This document shows, piece by piece, positions 54,137 to 63,125 of a DNA stretch of 64,000 bases. A model generated the notes under the pieces. The model was not told where the DNA came from, made no database searches, and saw only the letters and a list, made by a program, of their open reading frames with translations. This DNA is from Nocardia arthritidis. GTDB lineage: Bacteria > Actinomycetota > Actinomycetes > Mycobacteriales > Mycobacteriaceae. A program made the translations under genes and the position numbers. How positions within the stretch are numbered: the first letter of the stretch is position 1; each line of letters begins with the position of its first letter. The stretch lies in the NCBI RefSeq assembly GCF_011801145.1, contig NZ_CP046172.1, positions 434,001 to 498,000 on the forward strand, in the 5' to 3' direction.

Positions 54137-55576
54137 ATGGGGGCGAATCAGCACATGCACAACACTGCGGCGCGAATCGACCACGAAGACCGCGAACGCC
54201 TGCGATCGGTGCCGACCACCGCGGCGGAATCCGGCCACACCACCCGCGGGCCGGCCGCCGCCATCGCGGCAAGGGTGCACGACGCGACGGCCACCCCTAC
54301 CGAGGTGGTCGAGGCCGCGCTGCGCCGCATCGCCGCGGAGAACTGGAAGATCAACGCCTGCACCGTGGTTCGCGCCGAGCGGGCCATGGCCGAGGCCGCC
54401 GCGCTCGATCAGCGATCCGATCTCGACGTGCTGCCGCTGGCCGGCGTTCCGGTCGCGATCGAACACAACATCCCGGTCGCGGGCGAGACGGTGCGCGCCG
54501 GATCCGCCGCGACCGATCCGAGCCCGGCCGCCGCCGACCATCCGGTGGTGCGCAGGCTGCGCGCGGCGGGTGCGGTCGTCGTCGTGCTCACCGCGGTACC
54601 CGAACTCGGGCTGTGGCCGACCACCGACGCCCCGGACCGGATCACCCGCAATCCGTGGAATACCGCGCGCAGCGCGGGCGGTTCGTCCGGCGGGGCGGCC
54701 GCCGCGGTGGCGGCGGGGCTGGTGCCGATCGCGCACGGCAGCGACGGGCTCGGCTCGATCCGCATCCCCGCGGCCTGCTGCGGCGTCTTCGGGATCAAGC
54801 CGGGCAGGCATACCGTGCCCGCCGAACTCGGCGCCGACTCCTGGTCCGGCCTTGCCGAAAACGGTGTGCTGGCAACGACGGTCGGCGATGCCGCGCTCGC
54901 GCTATCGGTGCTGGCCGCGCGCCCGGACCTAGCCGAGACGGATCCACCGGGCCGACTACGTATCGGCCTTGCCGTCAACTCGCCCCTTCGGATCTTCCGC
55001 GTCGGCAGGCCATGGGTCGCCGCCGCCGATATCGCCGCCGCGACCGCCGCGGCCGCCGGACATCTGGTGGAGCCCGCCGCACTGCCATACGGCGATTCCC
55101 TCATCGCGGTATTCCTGCGCTGGTTGGCCGCGGCCATCCGCGACGCCGCCCTGCTCGCGAATCCCGAACGACTACAACGGCGTACGCGCAGGCACCTGGC
55201 GCTCGGCCGGTTCGTGCAACGACTACGGCTGGTGCGTCCGGCGCAGATCGACCGGGTCGAATCCCGGCTGCTGGAATTCTTCGAACGCTACGACGTCGTG
55301 ATCACACCGACGCTCGCCGCCGCGCCGCCACGGGCGCGGGCCTGGCACGCCGCGGGTTGGCTGATGAATGTCCTTGCCTGCGCGCGGTTTTCACCATTCA
55401 CCCCGCTCTGGAACCTGGTCGGCTGGCCCGCCGCGTCGGTCCCGATGGGTTCGGATCCCAGATCGCATACGCCGGTCGCGGCGCAGCTGGCCGGACCGCC
55501 CGGCAGCGAATCCACGCTGCTGCGGCTGGCCGCGCAGCTGGAATCGCGCCATCCGTGGCGCCGAACCATCGGCTGA
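54137..55576 (+). CDS. Amidase signature family protein lacking the catalytic lysine
   Basis: 479 residues. The amidase signature is clear: SAGGSSGGAAAAVAAG (Ser183/184), GSDGLGSIRIPAACCGVFGIKP with the nucleophile Ser at about 207. The first triad residue should be Lys in G-V-P-x-x-x-K-D, but the sequence reads GVPVAIEHNI, with Glu109 (GAA) in its place and His for Asp next to it. It may be catalytically dead or use another base. ATG 54137 or 54155 could start it. Divergent from the kinase operon across a 94-bp gap. Confidence 0.88.
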   Translation: MGANQHMHNTAARIDHEDRERLRSVPTTAAESGHTTRGPAAAIAARVHDATATPTEVVEAALRRIAAENWKINACTVVRAERAMAEAAALDQRSDLDVLPLAGVPVAIEHNIPVAGETVRAGSAATDPSPAAADHPVVRRLRAAGAVVVVLTAVPELGLWPTTDAPDRITRNPWNTARSAGGSSGGAAAAVAAGLVPIAHGSDGLGSIRIPAACCGVFGIKPGRHTVPAELGADSWSGLAENGVLATTVGDAALALSVLAARPDLAETDPPGRLRIGLAVNSPLRIFRVGRPWVAAADIAAATAAAAGHLVEPAALPYGDSLIAVFLRWLAAAIRDAALLANPERLQRRTRRHLALGRFVQRLRLVRPAQIDRVESRLLEFFERYDVVITPTLAAAPPRARAWHAAGWLMNVLACARFSPFTPLWNLVGWPAASVPMGSDPRSHTPVAAQLAGPPGSESTLLRLAAQLESRHPWRRTIG

Positions 55577-55591
55577 TCGGCGCCCCGTAGT

Positions 55592-56482
55592 TCAGCTGGC
55601 GACCGCGACCGGCTGACTGGTCGAGAAACCGCCCGCCACCGCGCGTGCCGCGAATTCCAGGATGGTCGGCCTGGTGTCGTCGGCGCGCCAGGCGACGGCG
55701 AGTTCGCACGGCGCGAGCCCGGTGATCGGGCGCGCGGTGAGTCCGGGCCAGCGGTACATCGGCACGTTGTTCTCGGCCAGCAGGCAGACGCCGAGCCCGA
55801 GGCTCACCGCCTCCAGCTTGTCCTCCGCGGTCGCGGCCTCGGCGCCGATCTTGGCTTGGCGGCCGTTGCGGGCGTCGTTGCCGAGCCAGAAGTCACGCAC
55901 CGCGCCCGCCTCGGTGGGCAGCGCGATGAACGGCTCGTCCATCAGGTCGGCGAAGGCGATGCTGTCCTGTTCGGCCAGCGGGTGGTTTTCCGGTAGCAGC
56001 ACCCAGCGCGCCTCGGTGCGCAGCACCTGCCAGCGGTACCGGTTCGAGTCCGGCAGCGGCAGCCACACCAGCGCCAGATCGGCCTGGCGGCCCGCGAGTC
56101 CGCTGGACGGATCGGTCCAGGACGCCGCGTGCAGGGCCAGCCGGTGTCCGCTCGCACTCTCCAGATCGTTGAGCAGGCCGCGGCCGAGCGCGGACTGGAT
56201 GCCGACGCGCAGCACCTCGCCCGCCTCCTGCAGCGAGACGTTGGTGGTCTCCCAGAGTTCCAGGATCTTGCGGGCGCCTTCCAGCAATTCCTTACCCGCC
56301 ACGGTCAGCGCGACGCTGCGCTGGTTGCGGTCGAACAGGACCACGTCGAGCTGGCGTTCCAATTGACGGATCTGACGCGACAGGGTCGGTTGGGCGATGT
56401 GCAGCCGCTGGGCGGCGTTGGTGAAGTGCAGTTCCTCAGCGACGGCGACGAAGTAACGCAGGTCGCGCAAATGCGGGTCCAT
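55592..56482 (-). CDS. LysR family transcriptional regulator
   Basis: 296 residues. The N-terminal helix-turn-helix is DLRYFVAVAEELHFTNAAQRLHIAQPTLSRQIRQLE, and the effector-binding domain follows from about residue 90. ATG 56482. Convergent with the amidase gene, 15 bp apart. Its target cannot be read from position, since no divergent gene adjoins it. Confidence 0.95.
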   Translation of the reverse strand: MDPHLRDLRYFVAVAEELHFTNAAQRLHIAQPTLSRQIRQLERQLDVVLFDRNQRSVALTVAGKELLEGARKILELWETTNVSLQEAGEVLRVGIQSALGRGLLNDLESASGHRLALHAASWTDPSSGLAGRQADLALVWLPLPDSNRYRWQVLRTEARWVLLPENHPLAEQDSIAFADLMDEPFIALPTEAGAVRDFWLGNDARNGRQAKIGAEAATAEDKLEAVSLGLGVCLLAENNVPMYRWPGLTARPITGLAPCELAVAWRADDTRPTILEFAARAVAGGFSTSQPVAVAS

Positions 56483-56828
56483 AGCCCCTTGCTATCAGAA
56501 TCAGTCCTGAATTTCCACCCTAAATAGGCCGGAAAGTCTGGATAAGCTGGCCGAAACAGTCGGTAGGTTTGTTAGGGACAGCATATTGCTTCCTATGGCG
56601 CTGCGCACCATCGACCTGGCGAATCTTTAGCAGCTTATCCGGAGGTATCCGGCGCATCCCCAATTGGACGTTCGACCAGCGTAAATGGGTTGTGCGTCGT
56701 GCTCGATGCATCGGACCGTGGGGCCGCCAGCGACTTGCCGGAAACGCGTCGTAGGCGGCGGTAAGTCATTAACTCTGCTAAGAGTGATTTTCGTCACAAA
56801 GTGGTTTGCTGATCGGTCCGAAGCGGTT
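56483..56828. other. Gap without a supported gene
   Basis: Both flanking genes point left, so this gap lies upstream of the LysR gene and downstream of the SDR gene. It is less GC-rich than its surroundings in parts (for example GTTTGTTAGGGACAGCATATTG). I see no open frame with family resemblance and no clear regulatory dyad. It may carry the LysR promoter. Confidence 0.5.
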
Positions 56829-56856
56829 GCCGCGACCCGCACCGGCCGGTCGCGGC
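56829..56856 (-). terminator. Terminator-like hairpin after the SDR gene
   Basis: GCCGCGACC (56829-56837) pairs exactly with GGTCGCGGC (56848-56856), 17 bp beyond the SDR stop codon on its strand. No T-run. Confidence 0.6.
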
Positions 56857-56872
56857 ACCGCATCCGGACGTC

Positions 56873-57700
56873 TCAGACGCCGCGCGCCCGCTCCTCGTAG
56901 GCCCGGCGCTGCTCGGTGTTCACATCGTCCAAAAACGCCCGCCCCGAACCGAGCGCCCGCGCCAGACCGTCACCGAGCGCTTCCGGCAGCAGCCCGACCA
57001 CCTGCGAAATGAATCCGGCCATCGCGGTCACCCGCACCTTGGACTTGGGCGTCGCGATCAGACCCGCGATAGCGGCGGCGATCTCCTCCGGCTCGGCGGG
57101 CCGCAACAGCCGCGGCGCGGTGACGCCGGAACCCAATTCGGTCTTGGTCAGCGTCGGCAGCACCGAGGAGAACCGGACACCCGAATCCCGGTACTCCTCG
57201 CGCAGCGTATCGGTGAACCCGAGCACCGCGTGCTTGCTGGCGTTATAGGTCGCCAGCCCCGGAATGTGGGTCTCACCGGCCAGCGAGGCGATATTGATGA
57301 TGTGCCCGCGCTTACGCGGCAGCATCCGGGCCAGGCCGAGTTTCGAGCCGAGGATCACGCCGTAGACGTTGATGTCCAGAATCCGGCGGGTGAGCTGATC
57401 GGGCTCGTCCACCAGACGGCCCGTCGGCATGATGCCCGCGTTGTTGATCAGCACGTCGATCGGGCCGAGCGCGCGCTCCACCTCGTCGAGGAAGCTCTCG
57501 AAGGAATTCTGCTCGGTGACGTCGAGCCTGGCGTAGTACTCGAAGTCGCGCGCGGCCCCCGACTCCTTCACCGCCGCCTCGTCGATATCGCCGATCGCGA
57601 TCTTCGCACCGAGTGCGCGCAGCGTGGTGGCCGTCGCCAGCCCGATGCCGCGCGCACCTCCGGTGATCGCGACGACCTTGCCGCGAATTTCCTGCGTCAC
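56873..57700 (-). CDS. Short-chain dehydrogenase/reductase
   Basis: 275 residues. Cofactor motif ITGGARGIGLAT, NNAG in VLINNAGIMP, catalytic Ser in NIASLAGETH and Y-x-x-x-K in YNASKHAV. NAD(H) preference is suggested by the Asp-rich IGDIDE after the second strand. GTG 57700 overlaps the aldehyde dehydrogenase stop (GTGA), with GGGAGA upstream, so the two enzymes are coupled. Likely alcohol oxidation or ketone reduction feeding the dehydrogenase. Confidence 0.93.
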   Translation of the reverse strand: MTQEIRGKVVAITGGARGIGLATATTLRALGAKIAIGDIDEAAVKESGAARDFEYYARLDVTEQNSFESFLDEVERALGPIDVLINNAGIMPTGRLVDEPDQLTRRILDINVYGVILGSKLGLARMLPRKRGHIINIASLAGETHIPGLATYNASKHAVLGFTDTLREEYRDSGVRFSSVLPTLTKTELGSGVTAPRLLRPAEPEEIAAAIAGLIATPKSKVRVTAMAGFISQVVGLLPEALGDGLARALGSGRAFLDDVNTEQRRAYEERARGV

Positions 57701-59283
57701 TTGCTGTCTCCCTTGAGTTTCAGAACGGCGGGCAGGTCGATGCGGCGCAGTCCGCGCGCACCTGCCGCGCGCATCGCGCCGACGGCGAACAGCAGCTTGG
57801 GCATCGAGTACGGGAACCAGAAAAGTTCCTTCTGCTGGGTCGGCAATATCGGCGTCGTAATCGCCTGCTGCTTGCAGTATTTGCGAATTCCGGCCGGACC
57901 GCCCCAGCGCGTGCCGACACCGGACAGGCCCCAGCCGCCCATCGGCAGCGCGTAGCTGAACAGGTTGACGAAGACGTCGTTGATATTGACCCCGCCCACA
58001 TTCAGTTGGCGCGCAATGCGATTGCCGCGATCCTTATCGCCGGTCCATACCGAGGCGGACAGGCCGTAAATCGAATCATTGGCCAGCCGAACGGCTTCCG
58101 CCTCATCGGCCACCTTGATCACCGGCAGCGTCGGCCCGAAGGTCTCCTCGGTGATACACGACATGGTGTGGTCCACGTCGACCAGCACCGTCGGCTCGAA
58201 GGCGGTGCCGAATCCGGCGCGCTTGCCGCCGGTGAGCACCCGCGCGCCCTTGGCGACGGCCTCGTCGACATGGCGCTGCACGATTTGCGCCTGGTTCTCG
58301 TTGGCCAGCGCCCCGATATCGTGTTTCGACTCGCGTCCATCGATGCCCTGCCGCAGATTCCGAACGGCCGCGGTCAATTTCGTCACGAACTCGTCGTAGA
58401 CGGGCGCCTCGACGTACACCCGCTCCACCGAGATACAGACCTGGCCGGAGTTGAACATGCCGCCGAAGGCGATGCCGTGCGCGGCCCGGTCCAGATCGGC
58501 GTCGGCCAGCACGATGGCCGGATCCTTACCGCCGAGCTCCAGGCTGTACGGGACCATCCGCTCCGCGCACGCGACGGCGATCTTGCGCCCCGTCGCGGTC
58601 GACCCGGTGAACTGCACGAAATCGACGTTGTCCACCACCGCGGCGCCCGCCGGTCCCCGGCCGGTCACCACGGCGAACACCGGCGGCGCGCCGATTTCCG
58701 CCCAGCCCCTTGCCAATTCGAGTGCCGACAGCGGCGTCACCTCGGAGGGTTTGAGGATGACCGCCGCGCCCGCGGCCAGCGCGGGGATCACATCGATCAC
58801 CGGCATCGCCAGCGGGAAATTCCACGGCGTTATCACCCCGACCACCGGATACGGCCGATATACCGTGGTCAGCTTCTTCACCCGGGCCAGCGGGCTGTGC
58901 GGCGAGGGATGGTCATCGGCCAGGAATTTGGCGGCGCGGCGGGCGTAGTAGCCGGTCAGATCGACGGAGAAGGCCGGATCGATCAGCGCGTCCGCCCGGG
59001 GCTTGCTGGTCTCCGATTGCAGTACGTCGGCGAGGACATCGGTGTTGTCGATCAGCCAGTCCTGGAGTTTGAGCAGCCACTCCTTGCGGCCCTCCGGGCC
59101 GATGGCCTCCCACTCCGGCTGGAACAGCCGCAGCTCACGGACCTTCGCGGCCACCGCGTCGGCGGATTCGTCGGGTACCGTGCCGACGACCTGTCCGGTT
59201 CCGGGGTTGCGCACCTCGATGACGGCCGGATCACTGGATTCCGCCTGCTTCGCGGCGCCTGGCGCTGGTTCGGTATTGGTCAC
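57697..59283 (-). CDS. Aldehyde dehydrogenase (succinate-semialdehyde dehydrogenase-like)
   Basis: 528 residues. ITPWNFPLAMPVIDV, VQFTGSTATGRKIA, the catalytic Glu in SLELGGKDPAIVL and Cys283 in FNSGQVCISVERV are all present; ETFGPTLPVIKV and the C-terminal part are complete. A C-terminal extension of about 45 residues (FPYSMPKLLFAVGAMRAAG) is longer than usual and amphipathic. NAD(P)-dependent oxidation of an aldehyde. GTG 59283. Divergent PucR-type gene suggests dedicated control. Confidence 0.93.
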   Translation of the reverse strand: MTNTEPAPGAAKQAESSDPAVIEVRNPGTGQVVGTVPDESADAVAAKVRELRLFQPEWEAIGPEGRKEWLLKLQDWLIDNTDVLADVLQSETSKPRADALIDPAFSVDLTGYYARRAAKFLADDHPSPHSPLARVKKLTTVYRPYPVVGVITPWNFPLAMPVIDVIPALAAGAAVILKPSEVTPLSALELARGWAEIGAPPVFAVVTGRGPAGAAVVDNVDFVQFTGSTATGRKIAVACAERMVPYSLELGGKDPAIVLADADLDRAAHGIAFGGMFNSGQVCISVERVYVEAPVYDEFVTKLTAAVRNLRQGIDGRESKHDIGALANENQAQIVQRHVDEAVAKGARVLTGGKRAGFGTAFEPTVLVDVDHTMSCITEETFGPTLPVIKVADEAEAVRLANDSIYGLSASVWTGDKDRGNRIARQLNVGGVNINDVFVNLFSYALPMGGWGLSGVGTRWGGPAGIRKYCKQQAITTPILPTQQKELFWFPYSMPKLLFAVGAMRAAGARGLRRIDLPAVLKLKGDSK

Positions 59284-59324
59284 GGCTGTCTCCCACTGAC
59301 ATTGTGTTTGCTGGCCTATGTGAA

Positions 59325-59338
59325 TCAGTTCACTGAAC
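59325..59338. promoter_or_regulatory. Overlapping palindromes before the aldehyde dehydrogenase gene
   Basis: TCAGT-TC-ACTGA (59325-59336) overlaps GTTCA-C-TGAAC (59328-59338), 42-55 bp upstream of the dehydrogenase start. Likely an operator for that operon. Confidence 0.45.
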
Positions 59339-59401
59339 TATGATCGTGACACAACCCGGTGCGACTTTCTTGGCCTTCGCTGTCAATGAAACCCGACTGT
59401 T

Positions 59402-59418
59402 TTGTATTTTCAGTACAA
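59402..59418. promoter_or_regulatory. Inverted repeat before the PucR-type gene
   Basis: TTGTA-N7-TACAA directly precedes the ribosome-binding site AGAGGAATT of the regulator gene, consistent with autoregulation. Confidence 0.45.
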
Positions 59419-59429
59419 TCAGAGGAATT

Positions 59430-60722
59430 ATGACAGCCACGCCGACCGGTCGCCCCGAAATCTCGCCCGACAGCGATGTGGTGCGGGACTGGCTGGCCGA
59501 GTTCGTCTTCGAGACCATGCGCGCCGAAACCCTCGAACAGGTCGTCGCCCGGTTGGACAATGCGATCGCCGCGCACATCCCGGAGCTCGCCGACCGCGAT
59601 ATGCGTCGCGACCTGGCCGCGAGCACGAGGGCGCAGGCCCGGCTGGTGCTGGCCGGTCTCACCAGCAACACCTTCGAGTACACCCCCGCCGAGGAGGCGC
59701 ACGCCTTCGCCAGGACCATCGCCAGGCGCGGCTACGAACTGCGAGTGTTGTTGCAGGTCTACCACTTCGGGCTACAGGCGGTGGTGGATTACATGACCGA
59801 GACGGTCACCCAGCGGCACGCGCCGTACGAGATCGAGCGCGCGGTGATGCTGCGGCTGTTCGACCGGGCGACGAAATGGATCGGCAAATCGGTCGAATTG
59901 CTCACCGACACATACATGGAGGAGCGCGAGCGGGTGCTGCGCGCCGCGCTCAACCGGCGCACCGAAACCGTGCGCGCATTGCTGGCCGGTGACGATCTGG
60001 ATCTCGACCAGGCCGGTCTGCGGCTGGGCTACCGGCTCGACCGAACCCATCTGGCATTCGTGCTCTGGACCGACGACGACGCCGAATTCGCCGGCGGCGA
60101 GGGCGAATTCATCGAACAACTGGAGCGGGTGGCGAACCGGATCGCCGCGGCGGCCGGCGCGGGCCGGGCATTGACCGTGCCGTCCGGAGCCAGCGCCATG
60201 TGGGTGTGGATCGGGATGGAAGACGCTGGTGCGGAACAGCTTTCGCTGGACGATGCCCTATCGGCATTCGGGCGGATCGAGGCGCCGGTGCGCGTCGCAT
60301 TCGGGATGCCCGGCGCGCAGCTGGCCGGATTCCAGCAAAGTCACCGGGAGGCCGTCGCCGCACGGCAAGTAGCGGAACGCGGTGCGGCGCCGGAGCGGGT
60401 CACCCGCTACCGCGATATCGAAATCGCTTATCTGGCAGGCGTGGACGAGGCCGCGATGCGCGGTCTGATCGCCAGGGAACTAGGCGCACTGGCCGACCGC
60501 GACGCCAACGCCGCCCGCCTGCGCGAAACGCTGCACGCCTACCTGCGCAGCAACCGCAGCCCGGAGGCCGCCGCGAAACTGCTTGGGGTGCACAAGAATA
60601 CGGTTCGATACCGAATCCAGCGGATCGAGGAACTGCTCGGCGGCGTCATCGAAACCCGTAGCCTGCCACTGGAAATCGCACTCTCGTGCGTGGCCGTCTA
60701 CGGTGTCGAGGTTCTACCGTGA
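59430..60722 (+). CDS. PucR/CdaR-type helix-turn-helix regulator
   Basis: 430 residues. An N-terminal RsbT-co-antagonist-like helical region (FVFETMRAETLEQVVARLDNAI) and a GGDEF-like middle segment are followed by the family C-terminal HTH: LRETLHAYLRSNRSPEAAAKLLGVHKNTVRYRIQRIEELLG. ATG 59430 has AGAGGAA at the right distance. Divergent from the aldehyde dehydrogenase-SDR operon, which it probably activates in response to a substrate. Confidence 0.93.
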   Translation: MTATPTGRPEISPDSDVVRDWLAEFVFETMRAETLEQVVARLDNAIAAHIPELADRDMRRDLAASTRAQARLVLAGLTSNTFEYTPAEEAHAFARTIARRGYELRVLLQVYHFGLQAVVDYMTETVTQRHAPYEIERAVMLRLFDRATKWIGKSVELLTDTYMEERERVLRAALNRRTETVRALLAGDDLDLDQAGLRLGYRLDRTHLAFVLWTDDDAEFAGGEGEFIEQLERVANRIAAAAGAGRALTVPSGASAMWVWIGMEDAGAEQLSLDDALSAFGRIEAPVRVAFGMPGAQLAGFQQSHREAVAARQVAERGAAPERVTRYRDIEIAYLAGVDEAAMRGLIARELGALADRDANAARLRETLHAYLRSNRSPEAAAKLLGVHKNTVRYRIQRIEELLGGVIETRSLPLEIALSCVAVYGVEVLP

Positions 60723-60723
60723 G

Positions 60724-60993
60724 TCAGTCGTCGGCGGTCGCCGCCTCGCGGGCGGCGATGCGGCGCAGCGGCGGTTCGGTGCTGGGCGCCACCCGCCGGT
60801 CCGGTAGATCGGCCAATAGTTGGGTGGTGGCCGCGGCGACGGCGGCGACCGCCTTGTCGACGGCGGCCTTGGTGGTGCTGCTGAGGCCGGACACGCCACC
60901 GACCTTGCGCACGTACTGCAGTGCGGCAGCATAGATTTCCTGCTCGGTAGCGGCAGGCTCCAGGCCGCGCAGGACGGTGATGTTTCTACACAT
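60724..60993 (-). CDS. DUF2277 family protein
   Basis: 89 residues starting MCRNITVLRGLEPAATEQEIYAAALQYVRKVGG, the nearly invariant family beginning, including the Cys at position 2. Cytoplasmic and helical; function unknown. Related proteins occur across Actinobacteria and Proteobacteria. One base separates it from the convergent PucR-type gene. Confidence 0.92.
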   Translation of the reverse strand: MCRNITVLRGLEPAATEQEIYAAALQYVRKVGGVSGLSSTTKAAVDKAVAAVAAATTQLLADLPDRRVAPSTEPPLRRIAAREAATADD

Positions 60994-61133
60994 GCCCGCA
61001 CACTAGTCCTCCGGCCCGAACTACGGCAGGCTAAGAACCGCCGGATGTGAAAATCGCGCGCATACGGGTGTGGACACGCGCGCGGTGGACCATTACCCGA
61101 GCCCGTTTCCGATCGATGGGGAAGAATCGGGAT

Positions 61134-61958
61134 ATGTCTGCCCGCGGCTTGCCAACGTTGACGACCTTCCCGTACGACGAGCTGGACAAGCGGGAGGAGG
61201 ACCACTGGTCCGGCGCCGCGGTCACCGATGACGAATTGCGCTCGCTCGCGCTCGGCGCGTTCTACTCCGCGCGCTGGGACGCCTTCCACGACGCGCTGCT
61301 GCTCGGCCCGGAGCGCGAGCATCCGCTCGGTGATCGCCGCGAACTCGCCATCGATACGCTGACCGGTGCCTGGGGGATCACCGACGGCACCGAGGCGCAG
61401 GCCTCGATGGAGCAGCTGCTGGAAGGTATGCACGCCCCGCTCTACGCGCTGGTGCATCCACTGGTGATGGCCTCGATCAACGCCAGCGAGCGGGACCGCT
61501 TCGGTGAGCGCGCCGACCGGCACCGCGCCTTCCTGCGCCAGGTCGGATCGTTCCGCGGCATGGACAATCCGGAGGCGCTGGTTCGCGACTACGACATCTG
61601 GTCCCAGGCAATCAAGATCGGCTTCACCGACCATCTGGCCCGCCCACTGCCGAGCGATATCCACGCCTGGGATCTGGCACGGGTCGTCGCGGTCGCCAGA
61701 ATGGCCTTCACCGCCGGCTACCTCGACGCCGACGTCGCATGGGACTACCTGATGCGCGCCCTCCCACTGGCCCAGCGCAAATACCGCAACTGGCGCCAAT
61801 TCGGCGACGCCTACCTGGCCGGCTGGACCTACTGGCAGGCCTGCGAAGACCTCGCCGAACTCAAAAGCGGCGGCGTAGACCGCCGCAAGGAACTGCTCCG
61901 CCTCTGGATGCGCCCAACCAGCCCCTGGCGCCGAATCACCCTGAACCCATCAGCCTGA
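61134..61958 (+). CDS. DUF1266 domain protein
   Basis: 274 residues. The conserved C-terminal part reads AWDLARVVAVARMAFTAGYLD and WRQFGDAYLAGWTYWQ, which defines DUF1266. No signal or membrane segment. DUF1266 proteins are of unknown function and sometimes accompany secretion or conflict genes, but nothing of that kind adjoins here. ATG 61134 is chosen, with GGGGAAG ten bases upstream; ATG 61116 would add six residues. Confidence 0.85.
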   Translation: MSARGLPTLTTFPYDELDKREEDHWSGAAVTDDELRSLALGAFYSARWDAFHDALLLGPEREHPLGDRRELAIDTLTGAWGITDGTEAQASMEQLLEGMHAPLYALVHPLVMASINASERDRFGERADRHRAFLRQVGSFRGMDNPEALVRDYDIWSQAIKIGFTDHLARPLPSDIHAWDLARVVAVARMAFTAGYLDADVAWDYLMRALPLAQRKYRNWRQFGDAYLAGWTYWQACEDLAELKSGGVDRRKELLRLWMRPTSPWRRITLNPSA

Positions 61959-62029
61959 AGTCGTGAACCCATCAGCCTGAACTCAAGCATCAGCGTGAAG
62001 TCCTCTCCGCCACGCCAGCTCGACCATCC

Positions 62030-62091
62030 GAGCGAAGCGAGGGCCGAGCGAAGCGAGGTTCAGGCAGGTGAGCGAAGCGATCCTGCCTGAA
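62030..62091. repeat. GAGCGAAGCGA triplicate with embedded hairpin
   Basis: GAGCGAAGCGA occurs at 62030, 62046 and 62070. The third copy forms the loop of a perfect ten-base hairpin (TTCAGGCAGG at 62059-62068, complement at 62082-62091). Upstream at about 61945-61995 the phrase CATCAGC(C/G)TGAA is repeated three times, starting within the DUF1266 stop region. The hairpin could terminate that gene. Confidence 0.7.
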
Positions 62092-62104
62092 GAACCAACG
62101 TCTG

Positions 62105-62153
62105 TAGCGCACGACAAAAAGCGGCGCGTCAGCGACGCTTTTGTCGTGCGCTA
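62105..62153 (-). terminator. Long hairpin overlapping the stop of the PH-like gene
   Basis: An 18-bp stem with one bulged A (62105-62123 with 62136-62153) around a 12-base loop. The stop codon of the leftward gene is the last three bases of the stem. It serves either or both convergent genes; A/T-runs are inside the stem, not after it. Confidence 0.7.
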
Positions 62154-63125
62154 CCCGCCATCGGGAAGTGAGCGCAGAATGCCGCGCCCGTAGCGCTGGA
62201 ACTGCCCGTCGTCGACCATGCCGAGCGAATGCCGCTCGACCAACAGCTCCCATTCCGAATACAGTTGCGCCACACCGGGATCGGCCGGACCCGCGGCACC
62301 GTCGGCGCTATCGCGGCGCACCGCGAAATTCACCGCACAGGTGACCCGCTCGGTATCGGCCCGATCGGTACCGGTGAAGTGGAAGGTCATATTGCCGTCG
62401 TGCACATCCATGCCCGGTTCGCCGCGGACCGCGCCGATCTCACCGGGCGCGGTGGCCGGGCCCTCGGTGGTGCGCGCCCACATGACGGCGGGTACCGGCA
62501 ATTCGTGCGCGTAGCGGTCCCCGGTGCCGATGGAGATGAACAGCAGCCGCCCGGTGGTCGCGGCGAGCAGACCGGGGCCGGTGCCGACCGGCGGCGTCGC
62601 CACCGCGATGGCGGTTTCCAGCACGTATTCGTCCGGGGTGACGTACCGGTGCAGCGCGGCCACCGCCGATTTGGCCTCCCGGCGCGGCGCCATTCTGCGC
62701 ACGGCGCGCTCCACATCCGCACGGGTCGGGCCGGTCTTACCCCACACCGGCGCGGGCGCGCTGAGATCCGGCGCCGCGACATCGATGCGCTGGGTGGCCA
62801 GGATCTGCTCGTTTATCCGGTCCACCATCTCACTGGCGGCGGGCACGTCGTGCTCGGCGATGAGTACCGGCAGCGGGGTGCGGTCGGCAGGCACGCCGGT
62901 CAGTACGGGCGTCGGGTAGCGAAGATAGATCTCGATGACGACGGCGTCGTCGGCACGACGATTCAGCCGGACCTTCAACAGATCCGATACCGGGACATCC
63001 AACACCCGCTCGCCGTCGCTACCCGGCCGCAGCACGACCAAACGCCCACGCCCGTGCCGCACTATCGCTGTGGGTGTCCGTAGTTCGACTATGTCCATAC
63101 CCCCTGCGCTCTGTCCGATTTTCAC
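62151..63125 (-). CDS. Hypothetical protein with a bacterial PH-like domain
   Basis: 324 residues from GTG 63125 (CGGAG eight bases upstream; ATG 63098 possible). The middle part, ALHRYVTPDEYVLETAIAV then GLLAATTGRLLFISIG, has the strand pattern of YokE/bPH domains. The first 120 residues form a separate beta-rich module (MDIVELRTPTAIVRHGRGRLVV). The C-terminus ends YSEWELLVERHSLGMVDDGQF, like a short SHOCT-type helix. No signal or span. Function unknown. Confidence 0.7.
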   Translation of the reverse strand: MKIGQSAGGMDIVELRTPTAIVRHGRGRLVVLRPGSDGERVLDVPVSDLLKVRLNRRADDAVVIEIYLRYPTPVLTGVPADRTPLPVLIAEHDVPAASEMVDRINEQILATQRIDVAAPDLSAPAPVWGKTGPTRADVERAVRRMAPRREAKSAVAALHRYVTPDEYVLETAIAVATPPVGTGPGLLAATTGRLLFISIGTGDRYAHELPVPAVMWARTTEGPATAPGEIGAVRGEPGMDVHDGNMTFHFTGTDRADTERVTCAVNFAVRRDSADGAAGPADPGVAQLYSEWELLVERHSLGMVDDGQFQRYGRGILRSLPDGG

